A DNA stretch of 64,000 nucleotides. Origin: Metaclostridioides mangenotii. Its GTDB lineage: Bacteria; Bacillota; Clostridia; Peptostreptococcales; Peptostreptococcaceae. A program made the translations under genes and the position numbers. The DNA lies in assembly GCF_017873185.1 (NCBI RefSeq), contig NZ_JAGGJX010000002.1, forward strand, positions 1 through 64,000, given 5' to 3'. This document shows, piece after piece, positions 25,425 through 35,156 of this stretch (positions are counted from its first letter, which is position 1; the number at the start of each line of letters is the position of its first letter). The notes below the pieces were generated by a model, which saw nothing but the letters and a program-made list of their open reading frames with translations, ran no database searches and was not told where the DNA came from.

Positions 25425-27164
25425 TTAATAGACTTCGCTTTTATTCTTAAATGTGGTGTGGAGATACTTATGGGAATTTTCACTGTATGGTTCTCCCAAG
25501 AAATCATCGTACAATTTCTTTATGCTAGGGTTTTCATGTGATTTTCTAATTTCCTTATTTGAATCGATTTTGTAAAGTGCTTTACTTCTAGATTTTACTA
25601 TACTGTAGTCTCCAAAGTGGAAAGGTTGACCTCCGCCACCTATGCAACCACCTGGGCACGCCATTACTTCGACTATTTGGTAGTCTGATTTTCCATCGAC
25701 TATGTCATCCATTATCTTTCTGGCATTTCCTAAGCTGTTGACAACACATACATTTACTTCAGATCCACCTATATTTATTTGAGCCTCTTTGATTCCTCTA
25801 AATCCTCTTACTTCTTTAAAGTCTACGTTTTCTAGAGTTTCCCCTGTAATCCACTCGTAGGAAGTTCTAAGAGCAGCTTCTGTAACTCCACCGCTTGCTC
25901 CAAAGATAGTTCCGGCACCAGTTGACTCTCCAAGAGGTGAGTCGAAGTCTTCATCTTTTAGGCTGAGTATATCGATACCAGATTCTTTTATCATATGGGC
26001 TATTTCTCTTGTAGTTATTGATATATCGTTATCTCTTATATCGTCTACTTCTAATTCCTCGCGATTTGTTTCGTATTTTTTAGCAATACAAGGCATTACA
26101 GAAACAACACATAAATCCTTTGGATCTATGTCTGCTTTATTTGCGAAGTAACTCTTTGTAATAGCACCAAACATTTGCTGAGGAGATTTACAACTCGATA
26201 CGAGGTTTAGTTTTTCTGGGTAATTGTACTCAATAAAATTTACCCAAGCAGAACAGCAACTTGTAAGTATAGGTAAGTTTTCATTATGTTTAAGTCTGTG
26301 AATTAGCTCAGAAGCTTCTTCCATTATTGTAAGATCAGCTCCAAAGTTTGTATCGAATACGTATTCAAATCCCAATGCTTTTAAAGCTGCTACAATTTTT
26401 CCGGTAGATAAACCTCCTGAGTCGAGCCCGAATTCTTCTCCAAGAGCAACTCTGACGGCAGGTGCTAATTGAACCACGACAGTTTTATCTATATTTTTCA
26501 GCTCTCTCCAAACTTGAGAGATATTGTTTACTTCTCTTAAAGATCCTGTTGGACAGACCGCAACACACTGTCCACAGTACGTACACTCAGTATCGACCAT
26601 ATCGGCGTCGAAAAATGTTCCAACTACAGTATTAAAACCCCTATTTATACCCGAAATAGCCCCAACTGTCTGAATTTTATTGCATACAGCTTCACATTTT
26701 CTGCACAGAATACACTTGCTGTGGTCTTTTACTATTGATTTACTAGATGTATCCATCTTATCTATCGACTTTGACCCTTTAAAGCTTATCTGTCTTATAC
26801 CGAGATCTGCTGCGATTTCTTGAAGTCTACATTCTCCATTTTTTTCGCAGACAAGACAGTCTTGTGGATGATCTGAAAGTATTAGTTCAACGATTCTCCT
26901 ACGAGTGTTTAGTGCTCTTAAACTATTTGTTTCAACCTTCATACCTTCTTTAACAAGAGTACCGCATGAAGGAACAAGTCCTCTATCAGTTTCGACCATA
27001 CAAACACGGCACGATGCACACGTTTCTAGTCTTCTGATTTCGTCGGCTTTAAGATAGCACAAGTTATGTATTTTAATATCTATAGTTTTAGCAGCGTCCA
27101 GTATGGAGGTTCCTTTTGGGACTGAAACTGGCTTGCCATTGATAGTCAAATTAACTAGATTCAT
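25425..27164 (-). CDS. hydA: [FeFe]-hydrogenase catalytic subunit of a HydABC-type complex
   Basis: A 579-residue hydrogenase with the same domain order as the one on the plus strand: [2Fe-2S] domain (Cys36, 49, 52, 55, 67 region), His-ligated cluster, CILCRKCEAVC and CTYCGQCVAVC clusters, and the H-cluster domain. Two signatures are standard (MPCIAKKYE, ACPGGCIGGGGQP), but the first reads TSCCSAW where most enzymes have TSCCPGW or TSCCPAW, a Ser in place of the Pro. It is the last gene after NuoE- and NuoF-like subunits, the order of electron-bifurcating HydABC hydrogenases that couple ferredoxin and NADH oxidation to H2. The ribosome binding site is unusually G-rich (GGGGGA). Confidence 0.92.
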   Translation of the reverse strand: MNLVNLTINGKPVSVPKGTSILDAAKTIDIKIHNLCYLKADEIRRLETCASCRVCMVETDRGLVPSCGTLVKEGMKVETNSLRALNTRRRIVELILSDHPQDCLVCEKNGECRLQEIAADLGIRQISFKGSKSIDKMDTSSKSIVKDHSKCILCRKCEAVCNKIQTVGAISGINRGFNTVVGTFFDADMVDTECTYCGQCVAVCPTGSLREVNNISQVWRELKNIDKTVVVQLAPAVRVALGEEFGLDSGGLSTGKIVAALKALGFEYVFDTNFGADLTIMEEASELIHRLKHNENLPILTSCCSAWVNFIEYNYPEKLNLVSSCKSPQQMFGAITKSYFANKADIDPKDLCVVSVMPCIAKKYETNREELEVDDIRDNDISITTREIAHMIKESGIDILSLKDEDFDSPLGESTGAGTIFGASGGVTEAALRTSYEWITGETLENVDFKEVRGFRGIKEAQINIGGSEVNVCVVNSLGNARKIMDDIVDGKSDYQIVEVMACPGGCIGGGGQPFHFGDYSIVKSRSKALYKIDSNKEIRKSHENPSIKKLYDDFLGEPYSENSHKYLHTTFKNKSEVY

Positions 27165-27182
27165 TTTAATTCCCCCAAACGA

Positions 27183-29072
27183 TTATTTTTTTATTATAGC
27201 GTTGAATTTACAGCTATCTATACAAGTATTGCACTTTAAGCATTTTGATGTATCGATACAGTGTATTTTTCCAGGTGTGCCAGATATACAAGATGCAGGG
27301 CAAACCTTTGAACATTTTGTACATCCTCTGCAGTCATCTGTAATATAAAATGACAGTAGATTTTGGCATTTACCAGCAGGACATTTTTTGTCCATAACAT
27401 GCGCTATATATTCATCCATAAAATACTGTAGGGTAGTAACAACAGGATTTGGGGCTGATTTACCAAGTCCACACAGTGAAGCATCTTTTATTACTTCAGA
27501 TAATTCTTTAAGATCGTCTATATCTTGAAGAGTTCCATTACCTTCTGTTATTCTAGTTAAAATTTCTAAAAGTCTTGTAGTACCTATTCTACAAGGAGAA
27601 CATTTTCCGCACGATTCCTCAACGGTAAATTCTAAGAAGAACTTAGCTAAATCTACCATACAATCTTGTTCATCCAAAACAAGCATTCCTCCAGAACCCA
27701 TCATAGATCCGATGGATTTTAGGGACTTAAAATCTATAGGTGTATCTATATGTTCAACAGGTATACAACCACCAGATGGTCCGCCAGTTTGAACGGCTTT
27801 GAGTTTTCTTCCTTCTGGTATACCGCCACCGATTTCATAGATAACTTCTTTTAGAGTAAGACCCATTGGAACTTCGACTAGACCTACATTATTTATCTTT
27901 CCACCTAATGCAAATACTTTAGTACCTGAAGAGTCATCTGTTCCGTAGCTTGAAAACCAATCAGGTCCTTTCAAGATAATTGGCGGAATATTGGCAAAAG
28001 TCTCGACGTTGTTTAGACATGTTGGTGATTCCCAAAGACCGCTCTTTGATGAACTATAGGTTTTCATTCTCGGTTCTCCACGCTTACCTTCAATAGAGTG
28101 CATTAGTGCAGTACCTTCACCGCAGACAAATGCTCCAGCTCCAAGTTTTAATTCAATATCGAAGTCGAATCCACTTCCAAGAATATTTTTTCCGAGTAGT
28201 CCGGATTCTTTAGCTTGTTCAATAGCTACACCAAGTCTTTCAATTGATTTGGGGTATTCTGCTCTTATATATATGTATCCAGTATTAGAACCTATAGCAT
28301 AACCGCAAATAGCCATAGCTTCCAAAATAGAGTGAGGGTCTCCTTCTAATATAGATCTGTCCATAAAGGCTCCGGGATCTCCTTCATCAGCGTTACAGAC
28401 TACGAACTTTCTGCCATCTGGACCTACAGGATTTGAAGCCGCAGCCTTCCATTTGTCTCCTGTAGGGAACCCTGCACCGCCCCTACCGCGGAGTCCAGAA
28501 TCTTTAATTTTGTAAACGACTTCTTCAGGAGTAAGGAGTTCTAGGCATTTTCCAAGTGCTAGGTATCCTTCGTTGGCTATGTAGTCGCTTATATCACTGG
28601 GATCTAAAATTCCACAATTTCTCAAAGCAATTCTTGACTGCTTCTTATAGAAATCCATCTCATCTTGATACTTAACTTTCTCATGATCTTTTGAGGGTTC
28701 TTCATATAATAAACGGTATATAATTTCATCTTGTAAAATATGTTTTTGAATAATTTCGGAAACATCTTCTGGTTTGACTTTTACATAAAAAACATCATCT
28801 GGAAAAATTTTAACTATAGGACCTTGTGGGCAGAACCCAAAACATCCTGTAGCATGGGCAGAGACTTTATCTCCAATGCCTAATTCTACAATTTCTTCAT
28901 TTAATTTATCTATGATTACTAAGCTATTTGATGATATACATCCTGTATTGCTACAAACTAGGATCTCTCTTTTTTTGATGTTTTCCTTGGCGTGATTGTA
29001 TCTAAGGTTTAATCTAGGTTTTAATTCTTGAGCCATATCTTTTAGTTCAACAAAAGAATTTATTTTATGCAT
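27183..29072 (-). CDS. hydB: NuoF-like subunit of a bifurcating [FeFe]-hydrogenase (HydB/HndC)
   Basis: A 629-residue flavoprotein. An N-terminal thioredoxin-like [2Fe-2S] domain (CSNTGC near 36, CFGFCPQGP near 77) leads into the NuoF core with the FMN/NADH site GRGGAGFPTGDKWKAA (about 195-210), an SLBB segment, and the cluster motif CGKCSPCR (about 486). The C-terminus adds a two-cluster ferredoxin domain (CRGCTKCSKVC and CLKCNTCIDSC). In HydABC complexes this subunit binds NAD(H) and carries the flavin where electron bifurcation is thought to occur. The ribosome binding site is GAGGTG. It lies between hydC and hydA in one operon. Confidence 0.93.
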   Translation of the reverse strand: MHKINSFVELKDMAQELKPRLNLRYNHAKENIKKREILVCSNTGCISSNSLVIIDKLNEEIVELGIGDKVSAHATGCFGFCPQGPIVKIFPDDVFYVKVKPEDVSEIIQKHILQDEIIYRLLYEEPSKDHEKVKYQDEMDFYKKQSRIALRNCGILDPSDISDYIANEGYLALGKCLELLTPEEVVYKIKDSGLRGRGGAGFPTGDKWKAAASNPVGPDGRKFVVCNADEGDPGAFMDRSILEGDPHSILEAMAICGYAIGSNTGYIYIRAEYPKSIERLGVAIEQAKESGLLGKNILGSGFDFDIELKLGAGAFVCGEGTALMHSIEGKRGEPRMKTYSSSKSGLWESPTCLNNVETFANIPPIILKGPDWFSSYGTDDSSGTKVFALGGKINNVGLVEVPMGLTLKEVIYEIGGGIPEGRKLKAVQTGGPSGGCIPVEHIDTPIDFKSLKSIGSMMGSGGMLVLDEQDCMVDLAKFFLEFTVEESCGKCSPCRIGTTRLLEILTRITEGNGTLQDIDDLKELSEVIKDASLCGLGKSAPNPVVTTLQYFMDEYIAHVMDKKCPAGKCQNLLSFYITDDCRGCTKCSKVCPASCISGTPGKIHCIDTSKCLKCNTCIDSCKFNAIIKK

Positions 29073-29089
29073 CGTCTACACCTCACATA

Positions 29090-29593
29090 TTAATAATTTG
29101 TTTGTAGTTCCTTTTCTTTGTAAGAATCTAGTATTTCACAAACTTGTTTGGGTGTTACATTTCCATAAACTTTTTCATTTACGGTAACGACAGGAGCGAG
29201 ACCACATGCTCCTACGCATCTTAAACTCTCTAATGAAAATTCTAAGTTGTCAGTGGTTTGCCCCGATTTAATACCGAGCTGTTTTTCAAATTCAGCGAGT
29301 ATTTTATCCGCTCCTTTTACGAAGCAAACAGTACCGGTACAAACACTGATCTTGTACTTACCAATAGGCTCTGTTTTAAAATAAGAATAAAATGTTACAA
29401 CTCCATAGACTTTGGAAGGTGGAATGTTTAGCTTTTTAGATATGTGGAGTTGAACTTCTTTAGGAAGATACCCGAAAATTTGCTGTGCACGGTGTAGTAC
29501 TTGAATAAGGGCACCTTCAGATGGTTCTACTTTGACAATAAAATCATTTAAGTCTGAAAATAGTTTTTCGTTCTGTGAATAAAAATTACACAT
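29090..29593 (-). CDS. hydC: NuoE-like thioredoxin-fold [2Fe-2S] subunit (HydC/HndA)
   Basis: A subunit of about 167 residues with a helical N-terminus and a C-terminal thioredoxin-like fold. The four cluster ligands sit in CTGTVC (two ligands near residue 85) and CVGACG (near 125). It passes electrons within the HydABC hydrogenase complex and is the first gene of the minus-strand operon. Start choice is uncertain: GTG 29602, ATG 29599 and ATG 29593 are in frame, and the only ribosome-binding-like sequence (AAAGAGTGATG) overlaps the first two, so ATG 29593 is preferred. An extended -10 (TGATATAAT) lies about 50-60 bases upstream. Confidence 0.88.
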   Translation of the reverse strand: MCNFYSQNEKLFSDLNDFIVKVEPSEGALIQVLHRAQQIFGYLPKEVQLHISKKLNIPPSKVYGVVTFYSYFKTEPIGKYKISVCTGTVCFVKGADKILAEFEKQLGIKSGQTTDNLEFSLESLRCVGACGLAPVVTVNEKVYGNVTPKQVCEILDSYKEKELQTNY

Positions 29594-29739
29594 CTGCATC
29601 ACTCTTTCATTTAGATTTATTTATATTTACACCATTTAAATTATTATATCAAAAAACATGTAAAAATAAATCACTTATTAACAATAATTTAACAAAGAAT
29701 TTATATTATTATAAAATCCTTGTTAAATTCAATTGAATT

Positions 29740-31221
29740 TTATAAGACTGATGATAATAATCTAGAAATAGATTCTTTAAATCTAATATATGTAGATCTT
29801 GAATGATAAATTTCAGGAGTTATCTCTTTAGAATTAATAATATCTCTTTCAAATATTTCTCTAAGCTCTATAGATTTTTCCTGTGAATATATAAAAGCAT
29901 TGACCTCGAAATTGAGTTCGAAACTTCTTATATCCATGTTTGCCGTACCGATTGAACATATTGAATCATCTGAGACAATAGTTTTAGCGTGTAAAAAGGC
30001 ATCTTCTCCGTAGGTATATATTTTGGCTCCAAACTTTAACAACTCCCCAGCATAAGAGTAGGATGCCCAGTATACAAAAGGATGATCTGGTTTAGATGGA
30101 ATCATTATCCTTACATCGACTCCAGATAAACAAGCAAGCTTAAGAGTTTCGATAAGAGTGCTATCCAAAATCAAATATGGGCTTTGAATATATACATATT
30201 TAGTAGCCTTTTGTATCATCTTAATGTATCCGTACTTTATCTCATCCAAGTCGATTATATCGGGTCCACTTGAAACTATCTGAACGCCGATATTGCCATC
30301 TTCGCATCTACACTTTACACTGCTGTTTTGGAAATGGCTATATAAGTCGAGATCTTCTTTTGTAGTGTATTTCCAGTCGAGCATAAATCTCATATTAAGA
30401 TCCATAACACAGTCACCTGTAAGTTTTGTATGAGTATCTCTCCATTCACCAAATTTAGGATCTAGACCAAGATATTCATCGCCGATATTAAATCCGCCTA
30501 CAAATCCTACACAGTTGTCTATTACGACTATCTTACGGTGATTTCTATAGTTTATATTAAAGTTAACTATCTTAAGGAAAGAAGGGAAAAAGCTCGCCAC
30601 TTTTACACCGTTTTCTTTCAGATGATTTATAGATTTTTGGCTTAGGTTCCTTCCCCCGACGTCATCGTACAAAAACCTTATTTCAACGCCTTCCTTAGCT
30701 TTTTGTACAAGAATATCTATTATTTCCTTACCGATACTGTCATCTTTAAATATATAAAACTGAATATTAATATAGTTAGTTGCTTTTTTAAGCTCAACAA
30801 TGAGGCTGTTAAAAAACTTGCTAGAATCTGGATAGATATCTACAGAGTTATTTGTAGTGTAGTGAGCGTTATTTGAATTAGCCAGTGCTGAAATCATGTC
30901 TTTATGTTCATTGGCAGATCTATCGAATCTTAAATCTGAATGAAGGGCAACTTGAGTTTTTAATATGTTACTTTTTAGAATCTTATCGTCCTTCTCTTTA
31001 AGTTGGAACATATTATTTTTTGATAAATCCCTTCCAAATATAAAGTAAAGTACAAATCCGAGTACGGGAACTAAAACAAGGATCGTGATCCAAGTCAGAG
31101 TTGTGCTTGAATTTCTCTTTTCCCTAAATACTAGATTAAGTACGACTAAAAAGTTTACTACATATACAATTGTTATAGCGAATCCGTAAATTGACGCCTT
31201 AAATACCCCTAAATACAACAA
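29740..31221 (-). CDS. cls: Cardiolipin synthase
   Basis: A 493-residue membrane enzyme that joins two phosphatidylglycerols to form cardiolipin. Two N-terminal transmembrane segments (about 5-27 and 35-55) are followed by two phospholipase D domains with HxKx4D motifs: HRKIVVID (about 225) and HAKTIVSD (about 405). The start was moved to TTG 31221: AGGAGGT (31228-31234) lies six bases before it, whereas the more upstream ATG at 31254 has no ribosome binding site and would place this AGGAGGT inside the gene. It is a single-gene unit on the minus strand. Confidence 0.93.
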   Translation of the reverse strand: MLYLGVFKASIYGFAITIVYVVNFLVVLNLVFREKRNSSTTLTWITILVLVPVLGFVLYFIFGRDLSKNNMFQLKEKDDKILKSNILKTQVALHSDLRFDRSANEHKDMISALANSNNAHYTTNNSVDIYPDSSKFFNSLIVELKKATNYINIQFYIFKDDSIGKEIIDILVQKAKEGVEIRFLYDDVGGRNLSQKSINHLKENGVKVASFFPSFLKIVNFNINYRNHRKIVVIDNCVGFVGGFNIGDEYLGLDPKFGEWRDTHTKLTGDCVMDLNMRFMLDWKYTTKEDLDLYSHFQNSSVKCRCEDGNIGVQIVSSGPDIIDLDEIKYGYIKMIQKATKYVYIQSPYLILDSTLIETLKLACLSGVDVRIMIPSKPDHPFVYWASYSYAGELLKFGAKIYTYGEDAFLHAKTIVSDDSICSIGTANMDIRSFELNFEVNAFIYSQEKSIELREIFERDIINSKEITPEIYHSRSTYIRFKESISRLLSSVL

Positions 31222-31254
31222 ATGCCTACCTCCTGAATAGCTATATAATAGCAT

Positions 31255-31552
31255 TGTAATAAGTACTATTATATATAAATAATGTTAAAATTGATAGATT
31301 TTTTGTAATAGTGATAGTGTAAACGTAGAAAATAGATGTTTAAAGAAAGAATAAAAAATTGATTAGTTAAAAAATAAACAAATTGATTTTGATACTGTAT
31401 ATCTTATTCACAACAAAAAAATGCCATTTCACACCAATGAAGACATACTAAGGAATTTAGTGTGTTATTTTTTAAATATGAGTATGTAACTATCTAATTT
31501 TAGTAAAAGTTATGTGCAATTATTTTAAAATACAGTATTGGAGGATGATAGT
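31255..31552. other. Divergent promoter region, nothing specific
   Basis: About 300 AT-rich bases between divergent cls and the surface-protein gene. A loose CACAC/GTGTG dyad near 31430-31465 is the only structure noted. No ORF with a ribosome binding site. Confidence 0.4.
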
Positions 31553-34500
31553 ATGAAGAAATTATTAGCCTATATTTTAATAGGAGTACTTTCTTTTAAT
31601 GGAGTTTATTTGACTAATTTGGTGCATGCACTTGAGGGTGATGCAGTTAGAATGGATATGAAGAAAGCAGATAAAAGTAAAAAAGAAGTAAGGGCAAATG
31701 AAGTCTATATTTCGGCTATTGAAGAATTGAAGAGCAAGATAGAAACACAAACGGAGGATTTAACGATAAAACTTTCGGATGATTTTCCAGTTGAACTTAG
31801 TGAAGCTATAGTAATAGACAAGGGAAATTCATTTAATTTAACTATAGATGGTAGTAATCTAACACTATCTCCAGGATCAGGTTATATTGGAGATTTAATC
31901 TCAGTTAATAAAAACAGTGGTGGAAGATTAGAAATTAAAAATATAAATATAAATGGTAAGAATGAAACGACAGGAAAACTGTTAAATATAAAATCTACAA
32001 ACGGTAATATGATTTTAGAAAATATGGAGTTAACAAATTCTATAAATGGGGCAATATGGATACCTTTTTCAGGGAATGCAAATGTAAGTATAAAATTAGA
32101 TAATATGAAAATTGCAAATAATAAAGCTGATAATTCTGCACCAGCAATTAGACTTGCAGATAATTGTAATGTTAATCTTGAAATAAGTAACTCTATCATA
32201 GAGAATAACTCCAGTACTGGTTATGGGTACGAATGTGGAGCAATAGCTTCTAAATCCCATACTGGTGATTTGGTTATTAATAATACTATGTTTAGAAATA
32301 ATGTAAACGGATGCTTAAATTCAGGGGTAGTTGGTGGTGGTGGAGGTGCAATGTCACTTCACTATCTTCGTGGAAATCTTAAAATAAATGAATCCTATTT
32401 TTATGGTAATGAAACTAGTGGAGAGGGCATTGAAGTCAAAAATACTTATGATGGAGGAGCTATATACATATTAGATGGCCGTGATGGAGCTACGGTATCT
32501 ATTGACAAAACTACATTTGATAGTAATCTTGCCTATGATGATGGTGGTGCTATGATGATCCAAGGCACAGGAAACCCAGGATTGACAACTGATATTACAA
32601 ATTGTACTTTTTATAACAATAAAGCATATGGCTTAGATGGAGCTAATGTAACTGGTGGAGCTATTCAGTATTTTAAAAACGGTGGGTCTAGTAAAATGAC
32701 TAACACTTTAACTGGAAATACTTTTGTTAGAAATCAAGCTGGAAATGAAAGTTCTACAGTGAATCAAACTGGAGGAGCTGTGGCATTGAGTGGAGCAGGA
32801 TTCCTTGCTACTGCTAGCGTGACTAGTAATAATACACTTTTTATAGGAAATAAAGTTTATAATACTGAGGGAAAAATAAATGATGCTAGTAACTATAAAG
32901 ATATTTCTAATAGTTTAACTACTCAATTAGATAATAATTTGATTAATGCAGATAAAGGTGCAGATCCTCAGTATACTCTAGAAGATGTTTTAGGAAATGG
33001 CAATGTAATGTTAACAAATAATTATTCTATAGTAAAGGCGGGTACAGACAAGGAAAGTATTGTAGTACCAACGATACCGATAAAGCCAGAGGGCTTAGCA
33101 GACAATAAGAATAAAACACAACAATCTGGAGCTGATCAGAGAGGATTTGATAGATATAAGGATATTGGTTCAGTGGAAATATCATGGGTAAAATACAATG
33201 CAAATGGAGGAACATTCACACTACCAGAACTAACAGCATTTGATGGATCTGCATATTATGAGGGTGCAAATCCAGATGAATACTATGATATAAAATATAT
33301 AAATGCAAGTGGGAACGTAAAAAATAAAGCTGATTTGAAACCTGTAAAAGATGAAGAAGAGTTTTTAGGATGGTCTACAGATCCAAATGCAACGACTGCA
33401 GACCCAGCTTATTCAGATGGAAGTACAATCACATTTAATGCTGATAATGAGGTTGCTACTGGTGAAAATACGCTTTATGCAGTATGGAAAGTAAAAGAAG
33501 TAAAAGTAACAGTAACCTTCGATTCAAAGGGCGGTTCAGCAGTTGATCCACAAACCTTCGATAAAGGGGGATATGCAACAGAGCCTTTAAATCCTGAGAA
33601 ATCAGGGTATAAATTTGAAGGTTGGTACAAAGAAGAGAGTTTAACTCAAAAATATAGCTTTGCAGATACTCAAGTTAATGAAGATATTACACTATACGCT
33701 AAGTGGAAATCAACTGGCGGAGGTGGAGGAACAGTAGATCCACCAATACCATCACGAACAGTGATACTAGCCAGTGGTGAAAAATATACAGACGTTCTTA
33801 CAGCGACAGTGCTAGCTAATGAGAAAAAATGCCCGATTCTGCTTACAGAAAAAGACTTCGTGAATCAAGAAACATTGAATGAAATAAAGAGATTAGGTGT
33901 AAATACAGTAATAATATCTGGTGGTCCTGATTCAGTATCTGAAAAAGTAGTAGATCAATTAACTGGATATACTGTAACAAGATTATCTGGAGAGGATAGA
34001 TACGGAACAGCTGAAAAAGTTGGTAATGAAGTGAGATTATTATCAGGTAATAAAAATCAAGCTATGTTAGTGGATGGAACAAACTTTCCTGACGTAATAA
34101 CAATATCTAGTTTAGCGTCCGATAAAAGAACACCAATACTACTTACACAACCACAAGATCTAAACATCACAACTAAAGATACAATGAAAGTTTGGGGAAT
34201 TAATGACATCACAATAGGTGGTAGCTATGACTCAGTTTCACAAAAAGTAGAAAATAGTTTAGCAGGAAATAAAGTAGAAAGACTAGGTGGATTGGATAGA
34301 TATGAAACAGCGTCCATAATAGGAGAAAAAGTTAGATCATCCGCAGGAAATAAAGCGGATATGATACTAGTAGATGGAACAGATTTCCCTGATGGGATAA
34401 CGGTAAATAGCTTGGCAGGAAGATATGGAACTCCAATAATGTTAACAGAGCCGACTAAATTAACATCCATAACAAAAGATAGAATTGGAGATTGGTCTAT

Positions 34501-34678
34501 CAAGAATGTTCTAATAGCAGGAGGAACAGCTTCAGTTTCAGAAGATGTAGAAAATAGTCTTCCAAGCTATGGAGTAGTAAATAACGAGAGAATCGCAGGT
34601 AAAGATAGATATCAAACAGCAGTAAAAATATCAGAAAGATTCACTCAAAATGGAATAAAATTAGGCGGTACAAAATAG
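31553..34678 (+). CDS. Large surface protein: beta-helix, InlB-type repeats and three CWB2 repeats
   Basis: A secreted protein of 1041 residues. The signal peptide ends near VHA (residue 26). About residues 90-450 contain repeated GGAI/GGAM and FxxN-type motifs (GGAIYIL, TTFDSN, GGAMMIQ, CTFYNN, GGAIQYF, NTFVRN), the pattern of right-handed beta-helix adhesins such as the chlamydial Pmp proteins. Two Listeria-Bacteroides (InlB B) type repeats follow (about 540-725; FDSKGG, GYKFEGWYKE, LYAKWK), then a glycine linker and three cell-wall-binding 2 repeats (about 745-1041) with SGGPDS, GEDRYGTA, GGLDRYETA and GKDRYQTA. CWB2 triplets attach proteins to anionic wall polymer in Clostridioides. The start is ATG 31553; an in-frame TTG at 31538 overlaps the ribosome binding site GGAGG. 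The passenger ligand is unknown. Confidence 0.9.
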   Translation: MKKLLAYILIGVLSFNGVYLTNLVHALEGDAVRMDMKKADKSKKEVRANEVYISAIEELKSKIETQTEDLTIKLSDDFPVELSEAIVIDKGNSFNLTIDGSNLTLSPGSGYIGDLISVNKNSGGRLEIKNININGKNETTGKLLNIKSTNGNMILENMELTNSINGAIWIPFSGNANVSIKLDNMKIANNKADNSAPAIRLADNCNVNLEISNSIIENNSSTGYGYECGAIASKSHTGDLVINNTMFRNNVNGCLNSGVVGGGGGAMSLHYLRGNLKINESYFYGNETSGEGIEVKNTYDGGAIYILDGRDGATVSIDKTTFDSNLAYDDGGAMMIQGTGNPGLTTDITNCTFYNNKAYGLDGANVTGGAIQYFKNGGSSKMTNTLTGNTFVRNQAGNESSTVNQTGGAVALSGAGFLATASVTSNNTLFIGNKVYNTEGKINDASNYKDISNSLTTQLDNNLINADKGADPQYTLEDVLGNGNVMLTNNYSIVKAGTDKESIVVPTIPIKPEGLADNKNKTQQSGADQRGFDRYKDIGSVEISWVKYNANGGTFTLPELTAFDGSAYYEGANPDEYYDIKYINASGNVKNKADLKPVKDEEEFLGWSTDPNATTADPAYSDGSTITFNADNEVATGENTLYAVWKVKEVKVTVTFDSKGGSAVDPQTFDKGGYATEPLNPEKSGYKFEGWYKEESLTQKYSFADTQVNEDITLYAKWKSTGGGGGTVDPPIPSRTVILASGEKYTDVLTATVLANEKKCPILLTEKDFVNQETLNEIKRLGVNTVIISGGPDSVSEKVVDQLTGYTVTRLSGEDRYGTAEKVGNEVRLLSGNKNQAMLVDGTNFPDVITISSLASDKRTPILLTQPQDLNITTKDTMKVWGINDITIGGSYDSVSQKVENSLAGNKVERLGGLDRYETASIIGEKVRSSAGNKADMILVDGTDFPDGITVNSLAGRYGTPIMLTEPTKLTSITKDRIGDWSIKNVLIAGGTASVSEDVENSLPSYGVVNNERIAGKDRYQTAVKISERFTQNGIKLGGTK

Positions 34679-34715
34679 TATAAGAATAAGAATTATCTAA
34701 GTAATTAAGAAATAG

Positions 34716-34760
34716 AGGGTAGCTTAAAAAATTAATAATTTTTTAAGCTACCCTATTTAT
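34716..34760 (+). terminator. Terminator of the surface-protein gene
   Basis: A 16-bp perfect stem (AGGGTAGCTTAAAAAA, 716-731, with 739-754) and a 7-nt loop, followed by a T-rich tract. The outer GGGTAGCTTAA resembles the terminator at 50504. Confidence 0.88.
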
Positions 34761-35156
34761 TTATAATATTGGAGCATATAAGTTATATAAAGTTATATAG
34801 GTATTTAATTATAAACTGAAATCAATATTTTAGAAGCCATGGTGAGTAATTATTGATATTACATTTAGATATTATTCTATAATATTAATTAATAAAATAA
34901 ATAGATTAAAACACCTCATTTTTAAAGAAAAGTAAATACAGAACTCTAATGGAATGTTATAATAGAGTATAATGAATTATAATAGGTACGAGTCTGTTTA
35001 AATTTATTATTACTCAAGTATTAAAGATTTACACATTAACATTAAAAGAGAAAATAAATACAAAATATAGACTTAAAATAGTTATTATTTTTAAACCTAG
35101 AATACAATAAAATTAATTAAAATAAAGATTTGAAATTTTGGAGGAAATCTATAGTT
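34761..35156. other. Intergenic stretch before murB, nothing recognised
   Basis: About 390 bases, very AT-rich, with short repeats of AGTTATATA. No ORF with a ribosome binding site and no riboswitch-like conserved core was seen. The murB promoter is presumably here but no clear -35/-10 pair stands out. Confidence 0.4.

Noticed and set aside
29640-29740. Possible Rex operator upstream of the HydABC operon
   Set aside because: TTGTTAA-N4-TTGTTAA is a direct repeat; Rex sites are inverted (TTGTTAA-N4-TTAACAA), so the second half does not match.
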